From the NCBI GenBank assembly GCA_010356995.1, contig ML996696.1, positions 126,364 to 190,363 of the forward strand: 64,000 nucleotides of DNA. Reading direction: 5' to 3'. Below, piece after piece: positions 10,069 through 19,019 of the stretch (positions are counted from its first letter, which is position 1; the number at the start of each line of letters is the position of its first letter). The notes beneath the pieces were generated by a model. That model had not been told where the DNA came from. It worked only from the letters and a program-made list of their open reading frames with translations, and did not search any database. The position numbers and the translations under genes are program-made. The DNA is from Trichodelitschia bisporula (lineage: Eukaryota > Ascomycota > Dothideomycetes > Phaeotrichales > Phaeotrichaceae).

Positions 10069-10797
10069 TTAGTCTCTCCAAATTCTCAACACAACTAGCT
10101 TCTCCCAGCCACCTACTTTCCCACTCCGGCCGCACACCTCCACATCCCATCCCGCGTCTCTCAGTCCCGCCGCCACCTCGTCGGGCCGATTGCGCGCACA
10201 CAGCAAGACATACGCCACACCTCTCTCACTCAGGATATCGCCCAGGCTGTCAAGCAACCGCTTCGTTGTCTCCATACCATCCTCGCCCCCGGCATACGAC
10301 AGCGAGAGAAGATATGAATCCCGTTCGAACTCGCGTCCCGGCACTACAAGGTCGTCCGGCAGCGCCGGTAGCTCCTCAGTTGGGACATACGGCGGGTTGA
10401 ACACGAGTACATCGACCTTGCGTGCTCGTAGAGGTGATGCCAAGTCTCCGGCGACTACGTCTGTGAATATGCCCGCTTCCGCTTTGTGCTCCTTGCATGC
10501 CACTTGTACTGTTTCCCGGGCTGCTCGGCATGCGAACCCGTTCACGTCCGTCCCGAGAGTGATGACATTTGTATGGCCAAAGAGCTTCCGCGCGTGGGCG
10601 CTTATGAAAGCTAGTACGACGCCGGAGCCAGTGCCGATTTCGAGCGCGAGCGGAGCGGGAGCATGGACGGGGAAGCGTTGTGAGAGAAAGGCGGTTTCCG
10701 AGGCGGAGGATAGGGTGTCTAGGACGAGGTATGAGTCTTCAGCAGGCTCATACACGTTGTCGAAGGAGACGTGCGAGGTGGAGGGCGTCGGCAGCAT
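10069..10797 (-). CDS. MTQ2: eRF1 methyltransferase catalytic subunit (HemK2/N6AMT1 type)
   Basis: Class I SAM-dependent methyltransferase of 242 residues without introns. In the family it methylates the Gln of the GGQ motif of release factor eRF1, together with a Trm112 partner, in the cytoplasm. Visible signatures are YEPAEDSYL near the N-terminus, SAM motif I (EIGTGSG, residues 53-59) and the catalytic NPPY (134-137) followed by VPTEELPALP. The length matches the family (about 220-250). I chose the ATG at 10797; an open frame extends upstream but the family homology begins there. It is divergent from SDHAF3, and the two starts are 144 bp apart, so a bidirectional promoter is likely. Confidence 0.9.
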   Translation of the reverse strand: MLPTPSTSHVSFDNVYEPAEDSYLVLDTLSSASETAFLSQRFPVHAPAPLALEIGTGSGVVLAFISAHARKLFGHTNVITLGTDVNGFACRAARETVQVACKEHKAEAGIFTDVVAGDLASPLRARKVDVLVFNPPYVPTEELPALPDDLVVPGREFERDSYLLSLSYAGGEDGMETTKRLLDSLGDILSERGVAYVLLCARNRPDEVAAGLRDAGWDVEVCGRSGKVGGWEKLVVLRIWRD

Positions 10798-10941
10798 GTT
10801 GGGCCTGGAACAGGCTGACGTTGCTGGGTCGTTTGGTGAATGGTAGCGGTTAAATGATGTTCCGGCGGAACTAGTCCGCGCCCTCCGAGCTTTTAAGCTC
10901 AACCCGCGAGAACTTTGCATCCCGAATTTGGCCAAAGCGAC

Positions 10942-11305
10942 ATGAAGCCCTCAAGCAGGTTGCTGGCGACTGCCAGCTCGGTCATTACGAACAATCCGAA
11001 CCGCGCTCAGCCGCAAGCTCTTCTCCCACCTCTCCACCTGTACAGGCGCGTGTTGCGTGCTCAGCGCAAGCTGCCGAGGGACCTTCGGGTACTGGGAGAC
11101 ACCTTTATCAAGCAAGAGTTTCGGCAGCACAAAGATGTTGAGAACCCGTTGCAGCTTGTAGGTGTACTCAATGCCAGTTGAGACCTCGCTGACAAGATAG
11201 GTCGGCTTCCTTAGTAGCTGGCAGCTGTTTGCGCAGAACCTTGAGGGTGACACTTGGAGGGCTGGCAAGCTTGACAAGGCTATCTTTGAGAAGATGAGCG
11301 GTTAG
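10942..11305 (+). CDS. SDHAF3: Succinate dehydrogenase assembly factor 3 (Acn9/Sdh7, LYR protein)
   Basis: Mitochondrial matrix protein that protects and matures the iron-sulphur subunit of complex II. Exon 1 (10942-11157) and exon 2 (11201-11305) join in phase 0 over a 43-nt intron (GTAGGT donor, GCTGAC branch point, GATAG acceptor), giving 106 residues. Splicing restores the family core: LLPPLHLYRRVLRAQRK with the LYR motif at 33-35, then LGDTFIKQEFRQHKDVENP, then VGFLSSWQLFAQNLEGD. Without splicing the frame stops after VGVLNAS, which breaks the conserved VGFLxxWQ block; this is why I prefer the intron. The N-terminus is basic and Ser/Ala-rich, as expected of a presequence. Confidence 0.88.
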
Positions 11306-11513
11306 AATGACCCACAAATGTGAGGTGTCAATGCTGAATGGAATAGACGATCAAAAGGTGCAGCTGTACGAACTCATGCTGGCTGCCCGCAAGGGTGACG
11401 CAGACGAGAGCCAGTGAAGGCTTGCACCGTGAAAGGCGGCATTCACGAGAGCCTTGCGCATAAAAGCTCGTTGACCTTTACCTCCTGCAATCTCCAAACT
11501 CACAGCTACCGAT

Positions 11514-11564
11514 ATGAGTGAGCGCGCGGCTTCGTTGGCTGAAGAAATTGGACAACAGGCGTGA
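11514..11564 (+). other. Short upstream open reading frame before the first CaaX protein
   Basis: ATG at 11514 and TGA at 11562-11564 enclose 16 codons (MSERAASLAEEIGQQA). The uORF ends 3 nt before the main ATG at 11568, close enough for reinitiation control. Whether it lies within the transcript is not known. Confidence 0.35.
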
Positions 11565-11567
11565 GAG

Positions 11568-11870
11568 ATGTGCCACACAACACTCCTCCGCCATCGCTGC
11601 GGACACCTCTTCCTGGTTCTGCAGTATCCGTGTGCGCCGGGCCGCGACTTGATGGCCTGTCCGAACTTCTACGACGGCGCAACGAGCTACAACCACACGA
11701 GGATATCGGAACATCGGGCGCCGCCGCATAGCTGTCCGCTGTGCCACTTCCACGGCAACTACAACCGGCGGTACTGCCGTCAAGTTCTCCGCGATCAGAG
11801 CGGTGTGCGACTTGGTCTTGGTCCGTCGCGCCATCATCCGGGCGTTGACTGTCCGTGCGTGGTTATGTAG
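11568..11870 (+). CDS. Small Cys/His-rich protein with C-terminal CaaX box, paralogue 1
   Basis: A 100-residue protein. A Cys/His cluster (MCHTT, RCGH, YPCAPGRDLMACP, then CPLC) suggests zinc binding. The C-terminus is CPCVVM, whose last four residues form a CaaX box; Met at X favours farnesylation and the extra upstream Cys could be palmitoylated. The gene at 12064 has the same spacing of MC, CGH, PC, CP, CPxC and also ends in CaaX, so the two are tandem paralogues. Small fungal proteins with this CGH/PC/CP pattern are common, but no function is known to me. Membrane attachment is inferred from the CaaX box. Confidence 0.65.
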   Translation: MCHTTLLRHRCGHLFLVLQYPCAPGRDLMACPNFYDGATSYNHTRISEHRAPPHSCPLCHFHGNYNRRYCRQVLRDQSGVRLGLGPSRHHPGVDCPCVVM

Positions 11871-12063
11871 TGCACTGCACCGCTCCTTCCGCACCACATT
11901 GTCCCAGAAACGTCATCCCCGCCAACTCGACCCCGTAAATCAACTGCCCGGCCTCGACAACACTTGCATTCTGACAACAAACCTGCACCTTCTCATTTCA
12001 ACAACAATTCGGACGCGCATCGCAACACAATCATCACAGAGTTATCGCCGCCATATCGTCAAA

Positions 12064-12861
12064 ATGTGTTTGTGCGATCACTTTGTCCACCCATGCGGCC
12101 ACGCCTACCTCCTGCTCAAGGATCCCTGTGAGCCGGATCGCACCTTTTTAAACTGCCCCGTCTTCCATTACGGCACTTTGGAGTTCCTCAACACGAGTCC
12201 GCCGTTCCCCGCCCGCAATGTCGAACCCGGTACCTGCCCGATATGCGATATACCCGCACCTCTTGATGATCGCTACGTGCAGCTCGTGAGCCGACACCGC
12301 ATTCCTGGCCATCGGAGCATCTACTTCTGCTTCGACGATGACGGCATGGCCAACCGCTATGATCATTACGACAGGTACGATGAGCGGGGGCGTCACCGGT
12401 ACGCTCGCCACGATCGCTTGGACCCGGATGGCGGCAACTACTATAGGAGCGTGCGATACGACAACCAGGTCACTCTCTATAATGATGGCAACCCGGGCAA
12501 CCAGCTCGGTCTCTACAATGGTGGCGACCGGGTCCGCCTCTACGATGGTGCAGGCCCGCTCTTCAACCGCAGCAATCGGTTTGGCCCTCTTTACAATCGT
12601 GGCGATCAATTCGGTTCTTTCTACAGCGGTAGCAACCAGTACGGTTCTTTGTTCGACCACATTGAGCGGTACGGTCTTGATCCCAACATCGTTGATCAGC
12701 ACGTAATGTGTCGTCGGCGCCGGACTAGGTCGACCCATACGCGCCGTTCCAGATACCACACGCCTGATGTCCATTCCACCACGAGGTATGAGCGGAACGA
12801 ACGCTACGAGCGCAACTACAATCGTGGGGGCAATCAGTGTGGGAGCTGTTCGGTTATGTAA
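12064..12861 (+). CDS. Cys/His-rich protein with Tyr/Arg/Gly repeats and CaaX box, paralogue 2
   Basis: A 265-residue protein. The N-terminal 65 residues repeat the Cys/His cluster of its neighbour (MCLC, PCGH, DPCEPDRTFLNCP, then GTCPICD). A middle region of degenerate repeats follows, rich in Tyr, Asp, Arg and Asn (for example YNRGDQFGSFYSGSNQYGS). The C-terminal segment is basic (RRRRTRSTHTRRSRYH) and ends CGSCSVM, again a CaaX box (CSVM) with an upstream Cys. The basic run plus lipidation would fit plasma-membrane anchoring. It lies 193 bp behind paralogue 1 on the same strand. The long low-complexity insertion is the main difference between the two. Function unknown. Confidence 0.68.
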   Translation: MCLCDHFVHPCGHAYLLLKDPCEPDRTFLNCPVFHYGTLEFLNTSPPFPARNVEPGTCPICDIPAPLDDRYVQLVSRHRIPGHRSIYFCFDDDGMANRYDHYDRYDERGRHRYARHDRLDPDGGNYYRSVRYDNQVTLYNDGNPGNQLGLYNGGDRVRLYDGAGPLFNRSNRFGPLYNRGDQFGSFYSGSNQYGSLFDHIERYGLDPNIVDQHVMCRRRRTRSTHTRRSRYHTPDVHSTTRYERNERYERNYNRGGNQCGSCSVM

Positions 12862-13820
12862 GGCTGCGCGATCTGTCCTGTGACGTGGTTTTGTCTGATC
12901 ATCACCACGGCTGGCAGCCCGTCGTACCCCTACCGGTTTGCAAGCCCTTGGATCTGAACTGCGCCCCCGAGTTTGCCCTCACAATTCGACGAGAGATTTA
13001 CTATGCACTCTTGCACGGTTTTCACCCGCTTTGTCGCTGCCACTTCACGCCTGAATTTCTCCTATGGCAGCCCCCACATTGGACCCCTCGATTAGCCAAC
13101 ACCATACATCTCGGAAAGACTTCCATGGACACCTGCTGGTACCTTCAACTGGTTGTTATCATCGCTTCCACCCTGACCATGACTCCGGAACGCCTTGCCT
13201 AGGTAAGATATAGGCCCCCCTTCCTTCTCCTGCGGATGATTATACATTTTTAACCCTGAGTGCTACGGCGCGACGAGGATCAAAACGCAACACTCTAATT
13301 TTTTCATGACGCTTATCTTATACGATTCATGTTCCTGAGACCCGGGCGAAGAGATGCTAACGAGGTCAGCCTGCAGATCGTCATCGATTATGAAATGGCC
13401 TCGGACTCCGCCTCGGACTTTAGCGGTGGATTCTCAGTGACGTACATTTTCGTCGTCGGGTTACCGGAAGGGTACGTGGCCTCTTTTCTTCCCCTTCTCA
13501 TTGCTCCTGGCGGATGATTATTCCTTTTTAACCCTGATGCTTCGGCTTCTGAAGATCAAAAACAGCAACACTTTAATTTTTTGATGACGCCTTTCGTATC
13601 CAGTACTCTCATTGCACAAAGTGAATGGACTCGGCTGACGATGTAAAGCAGATCTTTCAGTTGGGGGCACTCGGTTTCCATCGTGGACGTATGGGTGGTT
13701 GAGGAAGTATTAACATAGTGCATCTACGAGTACCTAGACAAAATCTTACAATCACTTCCCACCAATGCTCAAGACGTGACAATATATTTTCTCGATTACA
13801 TTACACTACCCAACGCGGCT
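12862..13820. other. Intergenic region with a direct repeat
   Basis: No gene is supported. A 121-codon frame (12837-13202) overlaps the end of paralogue 2 in another frame and has no motif. A direct duplication of about 95 bp is present (listed separately). Confidence 0.4.
13221..13595 (+). repeat. Direct repeat of about 95 bp, two copies 280 bp apart
   Basis: Copies at 13221-13317 and 13501-13595 share GCGGATGATTAT, TTTTTAACCCTGA, GATCAAAA and CTAATTTTTTSATGACGC. Together with the similar sequence just ahead of each copy, this looks like an old local duplication of an intergenic segment. Confidence 0.6.
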
Positions 13821-15944
13821 CTACCGCCGCCTACTAACCCCCTTCTTCCCATTCTCCTGCCCCAGCCCACCAACCTCCTCACTCAACTCCTGCCACAGCT
13901 GCCCGATTCCCACTCGCTTCGCAGGCAACATGGAATACTGCAGGCTGTACAGGTTCTTGCGGTGGATGGGCGGGACAAAGCGCCCGGTCGCCAGGCACAG
14001 CATCACCCCGGGCGACGCGTAGTGCTTGCGGATGCGGTTGCCCAGGCTGACGTAGCTGTTGAGCATCGCACTGAGGGGGAGGGGGACGGACTGGTGCGGG
14101 TTAGCTGGGTCTCGCTTCGGGGATGTGTTTACTGGGCTGGGGGACGGTACCTTCAAGTGTACAAGCGCAACATGCGCCTCCCCCTCCTGCACGGGCGGCA
14201 CACACAACTCAAACTTAATCCCCCCCGGCAACCTCCTACTATCCTTAAACCGCAGCATGAGCGCAAAAAGGGGAAAATGATTCAAACACGCAAGACACGT
14301 ATCCAGCCCCGCCTTGAGCATTATAATCGCCATCCGGGCCCCGGCGAACGTGATGTAGAACACGAAGACCGTGGGGAGGAGGAAGAAAAGGAGGGTGAAG
14401 AGGATGGTGCCGAGGAGGAGTTGGTCCAGGTCGTAGTCGCAGGAGTCGATTCGGCTGCGGAGGACGTTGTTTTTTTTGCCTCGGAAGAGGTGGAAGAGCG
14501 ACATGATGATGGTGAGTTGCCAGTGGAAGATCCGGGCGCTGGCGGCGTAGAAACTGTAGACGTGTAGCGTGAGGACGGAGACGAGGTCTGAGAAGAGCGA
14601 TATGGGCATGGTGGCGCCCGCGAAGGCGCTGAAGCCGATGAAGCGGACTACGGCGGGTAAGTGCGGGCGTAGCACTGCCATGCATCCGGCCCAGTAGTCG
14701 ATGACCCAGAGGAACAAGTCGCCTAGGAAAGTAGCGAGTTCGGTGTTGAGCTTGAGGCCTGCGGGCCAGTCCATCAACCACGCGATCATGCGCTGCAGCC
14801 CGTCGATCGTCCACGCATCGAGCACGCGGTCCAGTTGCAGCGCCACCAGGTCCGCGTTGTCGATTATGTAGCTGCCCAGCGCAATACCGATGATCACGTC
14901 GTTCGCGACCAGCCACAAGCTGTTGTAGAAGCGGATATACTCCGGGTGGCTGTGGGTTATACTCTGCCATGTCTGCTTCCGGCGGCGCAGGGTCAGGTAC
15001 TGCTTCGGCCAGTAGCAGAACTGTTGAAGCCGGATGTCGACCTGTTGCGCTGTGGCGCTGACGTCCTTGAGCGCCGCGTGCCCCGGAAACAAGCGCCAGT
15101 CCAGCACGTGCAAGACTAATTCGGCGGCCATGCGGTGCACGATGAGCCCGACGACGAAGAGCCGTGCGAAGACGGGGTATATCCATATTACGATCACGTG
15201 CCACAGGGCCAGTAACACGTAGTCCCACAGGTTAGTCGCGGACTTGACAACGCGTTCGCTGACGCTGAGGGCGCGCCGGGGCCGGGACCCTACGAGGCCT
15301 ACGTTGCGCTGGAGTAGAGCGTTGAGTTCGAAGGAACAGTTTATTTGCTCGATTATGATGGGCAGCAGCTTTTCCTTGGGCGTGTGCGCGTGCCAGACCA
15401 CGGTGTGCTGGCGCAGTTTCTCGACGAGCGCTTCTTTGCGCCGGCGTTCGCGCTCTTCGGCTGCTTCGACGCCGTCAAGGGGGGGGAACCCTTTTTCGCC
15501 GGCTTTGTCGCCTAGCGCGAGGGAGATGGGCGATAGGCTGAGGTACTGCATTTGCGTTGGGTGCGGGCGGTCGAACAGGATGATTTGGAACATGAGTGCC
15601 GTGGCGCCGGTGTAGAGGCGCGGGAAGCGCGTTTTGCGGTCTATGGACACGACGATGGATGCCGGGTTGAAGGCCGCGGGGGGGGAGCGCGGATTCACGG
15701 TCCCGAGGACCTGGAGCGCGCCCTTGCCGCAGCGTTCGAGGACGAGGGATATAGCATACGGACTATTGCGGTAGAGCGTCTCGAGGCGGAGCGCATTGTC
15801 CACGCTACGGAGCTCGACATCCTGCAGCACGGCCACGACCGTCATGTCCAGCTCTGAGTTGCGGAAGCCGACTAGCACGCCTGGCCGCGCTTCGGTGGGC
15901 GCGTCGGACGGCCAGAAGATGCGCATGAGGCCATTGTGGAGCAT
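13821..15944 (-). CDS. GPI1: GPI1/PIG-Q subunit of GPI-GlcNAc transferase
   Basis: Multi-pass ER membrane protein that stabilises the complex making GlcNAc-PI, the first step of GPI-anchor synthesis. Coding exons are 15944-14151 and 14090-13821. Between them lies a 60-nt intron (14091-14150, GTACCG donor, AGCTAAC branch point, CACCAG acceptor) that is in frame and lacks a stop, so it is easy to miss; its removal gives 687 residues. The soluble N-terminus carries LMRIFWPSDAP. Hydrophobic segments typical of Gpi1 follow (LLALWHVIVIWIYPVFARLF, FLGDLFLWVIDYWAGCMAVL, TILFTLLFFLLPTVFVFYIT). The conserved tail LATGRFVPPIHRKNLYSLQY is present. The start could be ATG 15944 or the in-frame ATG at 15926. 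The frame stays open upstream of the ATG into the neighbouring gene (see findings). Confidence 0.93.
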   Translation of the reverse strand: MLHNGLMRIFWPSDAPTEARPGVLVGFRNSELDMTVVAVLQDVELRSVDNALRLETLYRNSPYAISLVLERCGKGALQVLGTVNPRSPPAAFNPASIVVSIDRKTRFPRLYTGATALMFQIILFDRPHPTQMQYLSLSPISLALGDKAGEKGFPPLDGVEAAEERERRRKEALVEKLRQHTVVWHAHTPKEKLLPIIIEQINCSFELNALLQRNVGLVGSRPRRALSVSERVVKSATNLWDYVLLALWHVIVIWIYPVFARLFVVGLIVHRMAAELVLHVLDWRLFPGHAALKDVSATAQQVDIRLQQFCYWPKQYLTLRRRKQTWQSITHSHPEYIRFYNSLWLVANDVIIGIALGSYIIDNADLVALQLDRVLDAWTIDGLQRMIAWLMDWPAGLKLNTELATFLGDLFLWVIDYWAGCMAVLRPHLPAVVRFIGFSAFAGATMPISLFSDLVSVLTLHVYSFYAASARIFHWQLTIIMSLFHLFRGKKNNVLRSRIDSCDYDLDQLLLGTILFTLLFFLLPTVFVFYITFAGARMAIIMLKAGLDTCLACLNHFPLFALMLRFKDSRRLPGGIKFELCVPPVQEGEAHVALVHLKVPSPSPVNTSPKRDPANPHQSVPLPLSAMLNSYVSLGNRIRKHYASPGVMLCLATGRFVPPIHRKNLYSLQYSMLPAKRVGIGQLWQELSEEVGGLGQENGKKGVSRRR

Positions 15945-15954
15945 GGGTGCTATT

Positions 15955-16321
15955 TTAGAAGGAGCCGCGGCGCTTGAGCTGCTCGCGCGCGGAGATGCCG
16001 CCGCTGGGGGTGCGGGGGTGCTTTGCGGGGTTAGTTGGCGGAGGGCGACGGGGAGGAGACGTACTAGGTCTGTTTCGCGGACGGCGAGGCGCTCGATGGG
16101 GATTATGAATAGGAAGAAGAAGATGGAGAGGATGGTGAAGCCTTTGGCGGCGCGCGTCTGGGAGCGGTTAGGGGTGCGGCAGAAGACAGTGGCATACGCA
16201 CAACAACGCCGTGGTCCCAGGCAAAGATAGCCAGCTCATATAGTCGGGTGACAAGGTCCCACCTTGCGGTAATGTACCCAGCGACGAATATGCCCAAGGT
16301 TATACCGGAGAAGGGGTGCAT
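15955..16321 (-). CDS. Small membrane protein directly upstream of GPI1
   Basis: Three exons (16321-16202, 16157-16065, 16020-15955) join in phase 0 over two 44-nt introns: GTGCGT with CTAACC, and GTACGT with AACTAAC. They give 92 residues. The protein has a short N-terminal hydrophobic segment (SGITLGIFVAGYI), then YELAIFAWDHGVVTRAAKG, then a strong membrane helix (FTILSIFFFLFIIPIERLA), and a polar tail ending ISAREQLKRRGSF. Its TAA (15957-15955) lies 10 nt before the GPI1 ATG on the same strand. If the second intron is kept, the frame runs straight into GPI1. The YELAIFAWDHGVVTR core reads like a conserved fungal protein, but I cannot name the family with certainty. A role beside GPI1 at the ER is inferred from position only. 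Confidence 0.7.
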
Positions 16322-16908
16322 AGGCCTTGGGGGTTTGCGTCTCTGGCGGAGGAGGGCTATTGGCGGTACAGCGGTGAGCGGAGGGGGTTACGGAAGAAAG
16401 CTGTTGTTGTCATTGTCTACAGATGGTTCGGTGGAGGTGGGTGAGTGAAGGCGATCTGGGAGCGCAGATTGTCAATAGAGATGAAGCGGCGGTCCTGGTG
16501 TTGAGGGTCCGTGCGCTTCAACATGGCGCTTCAACGTATATTAAGCGCCTCTGCCGCCTGCCGCCAATGACAGCAGGCGCGAAACAACGGCGCCAAGCTA
16601 TATGAGGAAAGATGTATACTTGGCAACGACGCTGTGGCGCCGCACTGCGATCGGTCAAGTGGCGCATGGTGATGTGGCTGGTTCAGCTCACCTGCAGACT
16701 AGGAACATCGCGTGGTCCATGCCTTTGTACCTTTCCTTCTCTCATCTGCGACAAACCTCTCCACACTTTCATTCACCACTCTTTCTCTATTGTCACACCT
16801 CCACAGGTTCTCTTCGCCCTCCCCACCTCCTTCCTCCACTACTTCATCGCATTTCCACATTCCTTCGCAAACCGAGCTTCCGCTGCCCTCCGTGGCGCAT
16901 CATCAGCT
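16322..16908. promoter_or_regulatory. Divergent promoter region between the GPI1 unit and NUP42
   Basis: A 587-bp interval between divergent starts. The last 200 bp before NUP42 are pyrimidine-rich (CTCTCC, TTCCTCC), the usual look of a fungal 5' leader. No other gene is supported. Confidence 0.45.
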
Positions 16909-18769
16909 ATGGCTGTCTGTAAATTCTGGCAGCGCGGGAGCTGCAATCGCGGATGTGAGCACACTCTGATCTCTACAATACTGGGAGGCTGACCATATAG
17001 CCGAATGCAATTTCGCGCATCCTCCAAACGCGAACCCCAACGCCAACAACAATGCCAGCCGCCCCCAAAACCGCCCTCCGAGCCGTCCGCAAGGCGACCA
17101 CTATCGACAGGGTGACAACTATCGACCGAACAACTTTGGGCGCGGTCGTGACAACAGCCGAGGTCGTGACAACAACCGACCCCCTCCGGGCCCAGCCCAG
17201 CATCATGGCGGAGGCCGCGGCGACGGTGGTGGTGGCTACGACAACAGACGACCGTTCGACACCCGGCAGCAAGACAACCGACACAACGACAACCGGGGCT
17301 ATGACAACCGGAACGACACCCGCGGCCGCAGCCGTGGTCGCGACACACCCGTGAACAAAGAGAAGGAGCGCATCGAGCCCAACATGATCTACCAAGACCT
17401 AATGTGGGAACTCCCCGAATGGCCCCTCTCCTGCTACGCCCCAAAACCCGAAGTTCCCATCAACCTATTCTCCGGCCCAACCGAACAAAGCCCCGAAGAA
17501 GTGCGCATAGAATACTACCTCGCGCGCCTCCAAGGCGCAGAGCCACAAGCAGTTTGTCCCTCCACCGCCCCTCCCGTACGCACCCCGCTAATCCGCTCCT
17601 AGCAAGCAGCCGAAGCTGGCGCCGCTGCCGCCGCCTCGCAGCTGCGCTCCCAGGCCATGGGCGATCTTGCCGGTGCGGTTAAGCATGTCGTTGCTGCGTT
17701 CCGCGAGCATCCGAACCGGTTTGACGTCTGCCGGGAGAGTTCGACTGCGCCGCGCAACTCGACGCTTTTTGCGCGTGATAACCGGCCTCGTGTGCAGCGT
17801 CAAGCGCAGAACGCGCCTGTGCAATCGAATGGGTCGTTTGGACAGCCTAGCCAGCCTGCTTTTAGCCAGCCTAGTCAGCCGGCGTTTGGTCAACCGAGCC
17901 AGCCCTTTGCTCAGCCAACACCCACACCCTTTAGTCAACCGTCACAGCCCGCTTTTGGTCAACCGTCACAACCAGCCTTCGGTCAACCGTCTCAGCCTTC
18001 TAACCCCTTCAATCAACCCGCTCAGCCCGCCTTCAATCAACCCGCTCAACCCGCCTTCGGTCAACCGTCGCAACCCGCTTTTGGCCAACCGTCACAGCCA
18101 ACACAGTCATTCGGCCAGCCCTTCCAGCAACCACAGCAGCAAGCTTTTAGCCAACCCAATCCCTTCCAACAACCTGCCCAACCTGCCTTCGGTCAACCGT
18201 CGCAACCCGCGCAGTCATCCTTTGGCCAACCTTCTGCGCCCACGCCGTTCCAGCAACAACAACCAACCTTCGCCCAACCCCAGCCGCAAGGCATTCCCGC
18301 TACTCCCTTTGGGCGACCACCAGCAGAGAATGCGTTCGGAGGCGATGCCTCGAATTCCTTCGCAGGACAGAACGGTTTCACACAGCAGCAAGCTCCACAA
18401 CAAAACGGCTTCGACCAGCAAAACAGCTTCCAGTCACGGCCTCCGCAGAACGGATTCAGCAATCAAAACCCGTTCCAGACACAACCGCAGCAGAACGGAT
18501 TCAGTCAGCAGAATCCCTTCCAGTCCCAGCCTCAACAGCAGAGCTTTGGACAGAACGGCGCGGGCCGGCAGTTCGACCCTAACCCGATGTTGAACCCGAA
18601 TTTCGATCCCCCGGCTGAGATGTACGTCGATATGGCGCCCTACCACCAGGAGTACCAGAAGGTGGTGCAGACGAAGCGTTTTGTGAATGAGCATATGCCG
18701 GAGTTGGCGCCGCCATTGCGCTGGGTTTTTCCGGTTAGGAATGAGGGGTTGGAGGGGCCGCCGCAGTGA
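16909..18769 (+). CDS. NUP42: CCCH zinc-finger FG nucleoporin (NUP42/AMO1/NUPL2 type)
   Basis: Nuclear pore protein on the cytoplasmic side that works with Gle1 in mRNA export. Exons 16909-16954, 17001-17551 and 17603-18769 join in frame over introns of 46 and 51 nt, giving 587 residues. The first intron splits the zinc finger: C4-x7-C12-x5-C18-x3-H22 appears only after splicing, which supports the model. Then come an RGG/Asn/Asp-rich region, a conserved domain (MIYQDLMWELPEWPLSCYAP to about residue 250), and a long Gln/Pro-rich FG region with about 20 FGQP(S)QP-type repeats. The C-terminus (YQKVVQTKRFVNEHMPELAP) is the likely Gle1-binding end by analogy with yeast Nup42. The internal FGQPSQP repeats are nearly perfect at DNA level. 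Confidence 0.9.
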
Positions 18770-19019
18770 TCAGATATGGATGCAGCTTTTGAGGATTAGG
18801 GATTTGTAGGATTTGTACTGGTGGATACTGGGGGTTAGGATGGTACTGATACCCATGGTTTTTGTGTTTGTATTGCATAGCAAGGTGGATTATGGGGGTG
18901 ATATTTGTACATGGCTCGAGCGTGCGAGTGGATAGGGCGCGGATCTTGCAATATGCATCTGGCAAGACATGAAATAGTATGGAGAAGTTTGATTTCGAAC
19001 TAGAACTAGCATTCTGACC

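Noticed and set aside
11803-12063. 5' extension of the second CaaX protein to a 352-codon frame
   Set aside because: The extension overlaps the end of the first CaaX gene in another frame and has no similarity. The paralogue alignment starts exactly at MC, at 12064.
14245-15228. 327-codon frame within GPI1 on the same strand, other frame
   Set aside because: Arg/Pro/His-rich shadow of GPI1; GPI1 itself has clear domain motifs.
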